A stretch of 20,923 bases of DNA from an uncultured Anaerococcus sp. (GTDB taxonomy: Bacteria > Bacillota > Clostridia > Tissierellales > Peptoniphilaceae), in assembly GCA_943913325.1 (NCBI GenBank), contig CALTXP010000025.1, forward strand, positions 1 to 20,923, read 5' to 3'. The position numbers and the translations under genes were made by a program. Below the pieces are notes generated by a model. That model did no database searches and was not told the DNA's origin. It was given only the letters and a program-made list of their open reading frames with translations. Of the stretch, positions 16,127 to 20,923 are shown in pieces (the first letter of the stretch is position 1; every line of letters begins with the position of its first letter).

Positions 16127-17927
16127 TTTTTTCTTTTATCTCAAAAATGCAAGCTTCGTATTCCCAAAGCTCCAGTTTAAGAACTTCTCCTTTCTTAATT
16201 TCTATTTGTCTATAGTTTGTCTTGGCTCCACCATATTTTGGTGCAAAGCTATTTATTTTTTCAATAAATTCTAAATTTTCATTAAAAGGGAATTCATATG
16301 CACCATGATACATATTTGCCATATTTAATACTACTAAAAATCTAGAATTATTAGCAAATCTTTCATAAGCAAAAACAGAAGTATTAGCATCATCTACTAT
16401 AATCCACTTAAAACCATCATCCTTATAATCATTAGCATAAAAAGCCTTATTTTCCTTATAAAGGTAATTCAAATCTTTTAAATAGCTATTAAAATCATCA
16501 TGAGTTGGATAGTTTAATATGCTCCAATTAATACTCTCATTTTCATTCCACTCATCAAATGTAGCTATTTCATTGCCCATAAAATTTAATTTTTTACCAG
16601 GATGGGTCATTTGATAAGTATTTAAAACTTTAAGCTCCTTGAATCTATCTTCGTAGGATCCAAACATTTTCTTTATCATAGGTTTTTTAAGATGTACTAC
16701 TTCATCATGACTTAGTGGTAATAAAAATCTTTCATTATAAAAATAGAACATAGAAAAAGTTACCTTGCTATGATACATTGATCGATTATAAGAATCAACT
16801 TCAAAATATTTTATTGTATCATTCATCCATCCTAAATCCCACTTGTAATCAAATCCTAATCCGCCATCTTCTAAAGAATCTGTAACACCTGGATAAGCCG
16901 ATGAATCTTCGGCTATACGCATAACAGTTGGATATGAAACTTCTAATGTTTGATTTAGATCGCTTATAAAGTCTATATTATCATAATGCACACCGCGATT
17001 TTGATTACCATTATAATAGATCATATAACTTACAGCGTCCACTCTAATACCATCTAAATGAAAGTTATCAATCCAATAGGCAAGTGAAGATTTCATAAAG
17101 CTTTTTACATGACCTTTGGAATAATCAAAGTTAATTGATCCCCACTCTGAATAAGTAAGCCCATCATATGCCGATTCATACATATTAGTTCCATCAAACA
17201 TTTTAAGTCCATAATAATCATTAGCAAAATGTACTGCCACTACATCTAATATTACTCCTATATCATTTTGATGCATAAGATCTACGAATTTTTTAAAATC
17301 TTCTGGCTTACCATATCTAGATGAAGTTGCAAAAAATCCTGTTGATTGATAGCCCCAAGATGGATAGAATGGGTGTTCAGTAACTGGCATTATTTCCACA
17401 TGGGTATAATTCATTTCCTTAATATGATTAATGAGCTTATCAACTATATCAAGAAAATTTACATTATTAGATAATCTTAGCCAACTTCCTATATGAATTT
17501 CATATATATTCATAGCTTTATCAAAATTCTTGTCTCTATTTTTTATAAAGTCTGCATCGGAAAATTCATATGCTTCATCTACAATTAGTGAAGCAAAATC
17601 TCCTCCTAAGTCCATAGCTCTTGCAAAAGGATCAGTATGCTCAACCCACTTATCATCTTTTACTACTACTAATTTGTAATAATCACCAATTTTAGCATTT
17701 TCAAATATATAAAAATAGCCATATTCGGGATTTTTGCTCATTTCGTGGATATCCCATCCTGTAAAATCACCCTTAATATACATTTTATCTGCATTAGGAG
17801 CGTATACTCTAAATATATATCCATCTTTATAAGCAATAGGCCCAAAAAGTTTATAACCATTACTAGAAAAACCTGCTATGTAATTTTCTATAGCCTTATG
17901 ATCTGTTTCAAAAATATTAATTTCCAT
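16110..17927 (-). CDS. glgB: 1,4-alpha-glucan (glycogen) branching enzyme
   Basis: The 605-residue GH13 enzyme makes alpha-1,6 branches in glycogen-like glucans. A CBM48-type N-terminal domain (about 25-115) carries VYAPNADKMYIKGDFTGWD. The catalytic barrel follows with YEIHIGSW, DVVAVHFAND (region I, 228-237), DGIRVDAVS (nucleophile Asp297), MRIAED (acid/base Glu340) and LSHDEVVH (Asp408), then GNEIATFDEWNE, typical of branching enzymes. A C-terminal beta domain ends the protein. It is somewhat shorter than the usual 620-730 residues because the first N-terminal domain is missing, a common variant. The ATG shares a base with the uridine kinase stop and GAGG lies upstream. No other glycogen gene (glgA, glgC, glgP) is in the window, so it is separated from that pathway. 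Confidence 0.94.
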   Translation of the reverse strand: MEINIFETDHKAIENYIAGFSSNGYKLFGPIAYKDGYIFRVYAPNADKMYIKGDFTGWDIHEMSKNPEYGYFYIFENAKIGDYYKLVVVKDDKWVEHTDPFARAMDLGGDFASLIVDEAYEFSDADFIKNRDKNFDKAMNIYEIHIGSWLRLSNNVNFLDIVDKLINHIKEMNYTHVEIMPVTEHPFYPSWGYQSTGFFATSSRYGKPEDFKKFVDLMHQNDIGVILDVVAVHFANDYYGLKMFDGTNMYESAYDGLTYSEWGSINFDYSKGHVKSFMKSSLAYWIDNFHLDGIRVDAVSYMIYYNGNQNRGVHYDNIDFISDLNQTLEVSYPTVMRIAEDSSAYPGVTDSLEDGGLGFDYKWDLGWMNDTIKYFEVDSYNRSMYHSKVTFSMFYFYNERFLLPLSHDEVVHLKKPMIKKMFGSYEDRFKELKVLNTYQMTHPGKKLNFMGNEIATFDEWNENESINWSILNYPTHDDFNSYLKDLNYLYKENKAFYANDYKDDGFKWIIVDDANTSVFAYERFANNSRFLVVLNMANMYHGAYEFPFNENLEFIEKINSFAPKYGGAKTNYRQIEIKKGEVLKLELWEYEACIFEIKEKNEKTN

Positions 17928-18547
17928 TATTTATCCTCTATCATATCAGTGATATGCCTTGTAAGTATTTCTATACCTTTAGTATTTTTTGCGCCACGAG
18001 GGATTATAATATCAGCATATTTTTTTGTTGGTTCTACATATTTTTCATGCATAGGTTTAACCTGTTTTATAAATTGTTCAAGAACAGATTCTAATGACCT
18101 ATCACGTTCTTTAGTATCTCTTAGGATTCTTCTTTGAAGCCTAACATCACTATCTGCATCTATAAATACTTTAGTATCAGTTATATTCCTAACTCTTTTA
18201 TCTTCTAGAACTAGGATACCTTCTATTAAAATAATCTTAGTAGGATAAATAGTGACAGTTTGGCTACTTCTAGTATGAATCCTATAATCATATGTAGGCA
18301 TATTTATAGCTTTGCCAGCTTGTAGTTTCACTAAATCCCTATAAAATAAATCATTATCAAAAGCCCCAGGGTAGTCATAATTAAGCTTTGATCTTTTCTC
18401 GAAACTAATATCATCATGAGCCTTATAATAGTTATCATGACCAATAACTGTTAAGTCATCTTTGAAATAATCATCTATATATTTTACAATAGAAGATTTT
18501 CCAGAAGCAGATCCACCTGCTATGGCAATGATTTTTACCTTATTCAT
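17927..18547 (-). CDS. udk: Uridine kinase (uridine/cytidine monophosphokinase)
   Basis: The 206-residue length is normal for uridine kinase, which phosphorylates uridine and cytidine to UMP and CMP in pyrimidine salvage. Walker A is GGSASGKSS (11-19). Other family marks are IGHDNYYKAHDDISFEKRSKLNYDYPGAFDN (residues about 36-66, with substrate-site Asp, Tyr and His), PTYDYRIHTRS, and the ILIEGILVLED stretch (Walker B-like). The LID segment with RRILRDTKERDRS (about 134-146) is also present. It overlaps the hydroxyacid dehydrogenase gene by four bases and glgB by one, so it lies in the same transcript. Its ribosome site (GAGATAA) is weak, consistent with translational coupling. Part of the same fold is shared with phosphoribulokinase, but the motifs and length favour udk. 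Confidence 0.93.
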   Translation of the reverse strand: MNKVKIIAIAGGSASGKSSIVKYIDDYFKDDLTVIGHDNYYKAHDDISFEKRSKLNYDYPGAFDNDLFYRDLVKLQAGKAINMPTYDYRIHTRSSQTVTIYPTKIILIEGILVLEDKRVRNITDTKVFIDADSDVRLQRRILRDTKERDRSLESVLEQFIKQVKPMHEKYVEPTKKYADIIIPRGAKNTKGIEILTRHITDMIEDK

Positions 18548-19494
18548 AGTTTTATCTCATTTATGACATTACCATCTAGATATTGATATATATTGTCAAA
18601 AACTATTTCAGCTCTATTTTCCATAGCCTCTTTTGTATAAAAAGCAACGTGATTTGTTAATATTACATTCTTAGCATTTCTTAATGGATAGTCTTTTGGA
18701 AGAGGTGGGTCCATATCGAATACATCAATACCTGCGCGTAGCTTATCTTCATTTAATAATTTTGCAAGGTAATCATTATCTACAACTGGTCCTCTTGCAC
18801 AATTTATAAGTATTGCATTATCTTTCATCTTATCAAGCTCATCTTTTCCTAAAAATCCCTTTGTTTGATTATTGTTTGGTATGTGTAAAGAAACTATATC
18901 AGATTCTTTAAGTAGAGTATCTAAGTCTACGTATTTTACTCCCATAGCTTTTACATCTTCTTTTTCAGTCCTTGAATATGCTAAAATATCGCAGCCAAAT
19001 ACTTGTAGTAATTCTATAAGCTTAATTCCTATATTACCTGTGCCAACTATTCCAAACTTTTTACCTTTTAATGTTTCTCCCATTAATGAATTATTTTCAT
19101 CGTCAAAAATATTTTTTCTATTTTCATTAAATCTTCTCATAACTGCAATAGTTAAGCCAATTACAAGTTCTGCTACAGAATCATCAGAATAACCGCTTGC
19201 ATTAAGTAAGGTTATACCATTTTCCTTTACAGAATCTAAGTCAACATGGTCTACCCCAGTAAAGGCAACATCAATCATTTCTAAATTTTTACAATTATCT
19301 ATTACATTTGAGCTTAATGGCTTATTTGTAATTATAGCTATATCACTATCTTTTAATCTTTCAATTATTTCGTCATCATCCTTTGCTAAAGAATCATAAT
19401 AATTAAATTCATGACCCAATTTCTCTAATTTATCTTTATTATCTAATATTATCTCTTCTTTTACTTCTAAAGAATTCAATAAAGTTATTTTCAT
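18544..19494 (-). CDS. D-2-hydroxyacid dehydrogenase family protein (NAD-dependent)
   Basis: The 316-residue oxidoreductase has the D-isomer 2-hydroxyacid dehydrogenase layout. A flavodoxin-like catalytic domain (1-95 and the C-terminus) encloses an NAD domain with GIVGTGNIG (148-156), NAD-specific in style. Catalytic residues by family alignment are Arg234 (NCARGPVVDN), His282 (NHVAF) and an acidic residue at 262. That last position is usually Glu (as in DVFxxEP); here it reads DVFDMDPP, so Asp takes its place. The substrate is not decidable: lactate, glycerate, phosphoglycerate or hydroxyisocaproate types share these motifs. It opens a five-gene operon, with AAGGAG six bases before the ATG and a divergent gene beyond. 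Confidence 0.9.
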   Translation of the reverse strand: MKITLLNSLEVKEEIILDNKDKLEKLGHEFNYYDSLAKDDDEIIERLKDSDIAIITNKPLSSNVIDNCKNLEMIDVAFTGVDHVDLDSVKENGITLLNASGYSDDSVAELVIGLTIAVMRRFNENRKNIFDDENNSLMGETLKGKKFGIVGTGNIGIKLIELLQVFGCDILAYSRTEKEDVKAMGVKYVDLDTLLKESDIVSLHIPNNNQTKGFLGKDELDKMKDNAILINCARGPVVDNDYLAKLLNEDKLRAGIDVFDMDPPLPKDYPLRNAKNVILTNHVAFYTKEAMENRAEIVFDNIYQYLDGNVINEIKL

Positions 19495-19560
19495 GCTAAA
19501 CTCCTTACTGTTTTATTGCTTATATAAAATTATTATACTATAAGCTAGATAAATTTAGAG

Positions 19561-19590
19561 ATTATAGTAAACAAAATCATATGCTTTGAA
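19561..19590 (-). promoter_or_regulatory. Candidate promoter of the dehydrogenase-udk-glgB-apbE operon
   Basis: On the minus strand TTCAAA (19585-19590) and a perfect TATAAT (19561-19566) are 18 bases apart, starting transcription near 19554. A second TATAAT at 19532-19537 lacks a good -35 and remains an alternative. Confidence 0.4.
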
Positions 19591-19609
19591 ATGATATCGT
19601 TTTAATATA

Positions 19610-19638
19610 TTGAATTAAATATCTATAAATGATATTCT
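19610..19638 (+). promoter_or_regulatory. Promoter of the VOC/PhnB-like gene
   Basis: TTGAAT (19610-19615) and TATTCT (19633-19638) are separated by 17 bases, with TGA before the -10 (extended -10). The start would be near 19645, about 21 nt before the ATG. Confidence 0.65.
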
Positions 19639-19665
19639 AATATATGAAAAGAAAAAGGAGTAGTA

Positions 19666-20070
19666 ATGGCAGTTGGAATTACTTTTAAAAATGGTGAATG
19701 TTTAGATGCAGTAAATTACTATTGTGACGTATTTGATTTAGAAGAACCCAAAATGATTTGCAAGTATAGTGATTTTAAAAAGTATAAACATCCAGAAAAA
19801 ATAAAAGATAGAATTTACCTTACATCTTTAGAAATATATGGAAACAGAATCTATATGCAAGATACAACTATAGATGAAAACATAAGTAAGGGTAATAATG
19901 TAAAGATAGTAATAGAAACGAGCGAAGATAACTTATACAAATCTTATAAGAACTTTAGAAAAGATTCCTATATAATAATGGAACCACAAAAGGTAAATAA
20001 TAAATTATTTACTACTTTTGTAGATAAATATGATATAGGATGGCAACTCATAGCAGACTTAGCAAAATAA
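19666..20070 (+). CDS. PhnB-like VOC-superfamily protein
   Basis: The 134-residue single-domain protein resembles the PhnB branch of the VOC (glyoxalase/dioxygenase) superfamily. It opens with GITFKNGECLDAVNYYCDVFDL, the usual strand plus 'ALEFYxxVF'-like helix. It continues with LTSLEIYGNRIYMQDT, matching the 'l.iggs.lml.D' strand, and ends with TTFVDKYDIGWQLI, close to the 'f..DkFGv.W.i' signature. The canonical metal ligands are not clear, so it may be non-enzymatic or bind a small molecule; the substrate is unknown. AAGGAG lies five bases before the ATG and it has its own promoter. It is convergent with tadA, and the intervening DNA is foldback repeat copy B. Confidence 0.8.
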   Translation: MAVGITFKNGECLDAVNYYCDVFDLEEPKMICKYSDFKKYKHPEKIKDRIYLTSLEIYGNRIYMQDTTIDENISKGNNVKIVIETSEDNLYKSYKNFRKDSYIIMEPQKVNNKLFTTFVDKYDIGWQLIADLAK

Positions 20071-20075
20071 AAAAA

Positions 20076-20245
20076 GACTGTTGCAAAACTATGAATAATT
20101 ATCTTACCATCATTAGAAGCTTCTATTAGGAAATTTTATCTCCCACATCTGATTAGTCAATTTTAGCCTGCTAGCTAGTGGAGATAAAAGTTACATTAAG
20201 CTTATTCTAATGATTTTAGGACGGTTTATTCATTCTGCAACAGCT
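20076..20245. repeat. MITE-like foldback repeat, copy B (about 170 bp)
   Basis: An imperfect palindrome with terminal inverted repeats: CTGTTGCA (20078-20085) pairs with TGCAACAG (20236-20243), then ATGAATAA with TTATTCAT, CATTAGAAGCTT with AAGCTTATTCTAATG, and TTTTATCTCCCAC with GTGGAGATAAAA. It shares exact blocks with copy A: 20 nt (20084-20103), 14 nt (20124-20137) and 13 nt (20205-20217), in collinear order. It begins five bases after the VOC stop region and its right end runs into the last codons of tadA. A run of A before the left end gives T7 in the minus-strand transcript, so it can also serve as the tadA terminator. Confidence 0.8.
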
Positions 20246-20738
20246 TCTTTTTCTCTTTACTTCTTTTTCTAAGCATTTTAAAAAATGTTTGAATCTCATA
20301 CTTCGCTTCTTCTTCCATAAGTCCAAACTCTGCATCAATATAATGAAGTTGACCCCTATCACCCGTGATATTCGTATAAGATCCGCAAGCTCCCCTCTTA
20401 TAATCAGAAAGGCCAATCACAAGTCTATCGATCCTAGAGTTAATAATGGCTCCCGCACACATGGAGCAAGGCTCCATAGTAACATACATACTACATTTTT
20501 CCAGTCTAAAATCATCCATAAACTTACTAGCCTGATCTATAGCTATTATTTCTGCATGCTTTATGGCAGACTTGCCCTTATAAGTAAAATTATGGCCTCG
20601 CCCAATAATTTTATCTTTATAAACGATAACGCAGCCTACAGGCACTTCTTCAATATATTTAGCAAGACGAGCTTCATATAAAGCTTCATTCATAAAAAAG
20701 TAATCATCTTCACTAAATTTTTTAATAATATCAGTCAT
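20226..20738 (-). CDS. tadA: tRNA-specific adenosine deaminase TadA
   Basis: The 170-residue enzyme deaminates A34 to inosine in tRNA-Arg(ACG). It has the zinc/catalytic motif HAE (61-63, Glu63 the proton shuttle) and PCSMC (90-94, Cys91 and Cys94), with EVPVGCVIV and the DYKRGACGSYTNI loop typical of TadA. I chose the ATG at 20738 because AAAAGGA lies six bases upstream. The in-frame ATG at 20777 would add 13 residues, lies in a terminator-like hairpin and has no ribosome site. The last codons (LLQNE) and the stop are within foldback repeat copy B, so the C-terminus may have been reshaped by that insertion. tRNA-Arg(CCT) lies upstream on the same strand. Confidence 0.94.
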   Translation of the reverse strand: MTDIIKKFSEDDYFFMNEALYEARLAKYIEEVPVGCVIVYKDKIIGRGHNFTYKGKSAIKHAEIIAIDQASKFMDDFRLEKCSMYVTMEPCSMCAGAIINSRIDRLVIGLSDYKRGACGSYTNITGDRGQLHYIDAEFGLMEEEAKYEIQTFFKMLRKRSKEKKKLLQNE

Positions 20739-20759
20739 AAATATCCTTTTTATTGCAAT

Positions 20760-20796
20760 AAAAAAGGTAATATGCAAAAATCAACCGCATATTACC
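20760..20796 (-). terminator. Terminator-like hairpin between tRNA-Arg and tadA
   Basis: On the minus strand GGTAATATGC pairs perfectly with GCATATTACC (arms 20787-20796 and 20766-20775, 11-base loop), followed by six T residues (20760-20765). It can end the tRNA transcript, but it also lies just after the likely tadA start point, so it may act as an attenuator or a 5' cap hairpin of the tadA message. Confidence 0.8.
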
Positions 20797-20805
20797 TACA
20801 AGTAA

Positions 20806-20835
20806 ATTATAAACTGTTGAAATTTAAATATTCAA
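20806..20835 (-). promoter_or_regulatory. Promoter of tadA
   Basis: On the minus strand TTGAAT (20830-20835) and a perfect TATAAT (20806-20811) are 18 bases apart, starting near 20799. An inverted repeat (20811-20821 with 20831-20842) covers the -35 and the spacer, and a terminator-like hairpin follows the start point at once. Confidence 0.6.
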
Positions 20836-20842
20836 GCAGTTT
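20811..20842. repeat. Inverted repeat overlapping the tadA promoter
   Basis: AAACTGTTGAA (20811-20821) and TTCAAGCAGTTT (20831-20842) are inverted copies with one bulged base. It starts four bases after the encoded CCA of tRNA-Arg. It could be a repressor site, or a 3' hairpin that helps trim the tRNA. Confidence 0.5.
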
Positions 20843-20845
20843 TAA

Positions 20846-20922
20846 TGGTGTTCCAGAGAGGATTCGAACCTCCGACACCCGCCTTAGGAGGGCGGTGCTC
20901 TATCCAGCTGAGCTACTGAAAC
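20846..20922 (-). tRNA. tRNA-Arg (anticodon CCT), CCA encoded
   Basis: A 77-nt cloverleaf with a 7-bp acceptor stem (GTTTCAG with CTGGAAC, one G-U pair), D arm GCTC/GAGC with AGCTGG loop, anticodon arm CCGCC-CTCCTAA-GGCGG, and T arm GGAGG-TTCGAAT-CCTCT. Discriminator A73 and genomic CCA (20846-20848) are present. Anticodon CCT reads AGG (Arg). The 5' end is at 20922, one base inside the window, so its promoter is not visible. Confidence 0.96.
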
Positions 20923-20923
20923 A

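Noticed and set aside
20076..20245. A complete insertion sequence
   Set aside because: Only about 170 bp with terminal repeats and no transposase frame; a non-autonomous foldback element fits better.
20289..20681. Plus-strand frame opposite tadA
   Set aside because: Shadow of tadA, whose motifs are complete on the other strand.

Overview
The window is AT-rich, with very short gene spacing and many overlapping reading frames. Its gene content (yybS-gdpP-rplI-dnaB block, DnaD/DnaI-type helicase loading proteins, a T-box leader, strong AAGGAG-type ribosome sites) fits a low-GC Firmicute. By general resemblance it is probably an anaerobic coccus of the Anaerococcus/Peptoniphilus type; that placement is inference. 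Most of the DNA is ordinary chromosome. I see no phage, CRISPR array or complete insertion sequence.

Layout. (1) Positions 1-6453, all minus: a compact operon of yybS-like membrane protein, gdpP (c-di-AMP phosphodiesterase), rplI, dnaB, a GNAT acetyltransferase, dnaD-like and a dnaC/dnaI-like helicase loader that runs off the window start. (2) 6454-6823: a long AT-rich leader of that operon. (3) 6824-10446, minus: a NitT/TauT (SsuABC-like) ABC importer (lipoprotein, permease, ATPase) with a terminator at its end and a T-box riboswitch at its head. The specifier reads UGC (Cys) and the T-box base that contacts the tRNA discriminator also fits tRNA-Cys, so the importer probably brings in a sulfur source when charged tRNA-Cys is low. 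About 335 nt of non-coding, inverted-repeat-rich leader separate the T-box from the first gene. (4) 10571-12706, plus: a large metallophosphoesterase on its own promoter. (5) 12994-14469, minus: a DUF1846/UPF0371 protein. (6) 14514-19494, minus: a five-gene overlapping operon of 2-hydroxyacid dehydrogenase, uridine kinase, glycogen branching enzyme, UPF0158-like protein and ApbE flavin transferase. (7) 19666-20070, plus: a PhnB/VOC-like protein. (8) 20226-20922, minus: tadA and tRNA-Arg(CCT).

The least expected signals are non-coding. Two copies of a foldback, MITE-like repeat (about 118 and 170 bp, sharing exact blocks of 20, 14 and 13 nt) each lie between convergent genes. One supplies the last codons and stop of tadA. 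The Cys T-box joined to an importer whose binding protein has Cys/His clusters, and the long structured leader behind it, are the best candidates for something undescribed. A palindrome built into the tadA promoter, followed at once by a terminator-like hairpin, is also worth a look.
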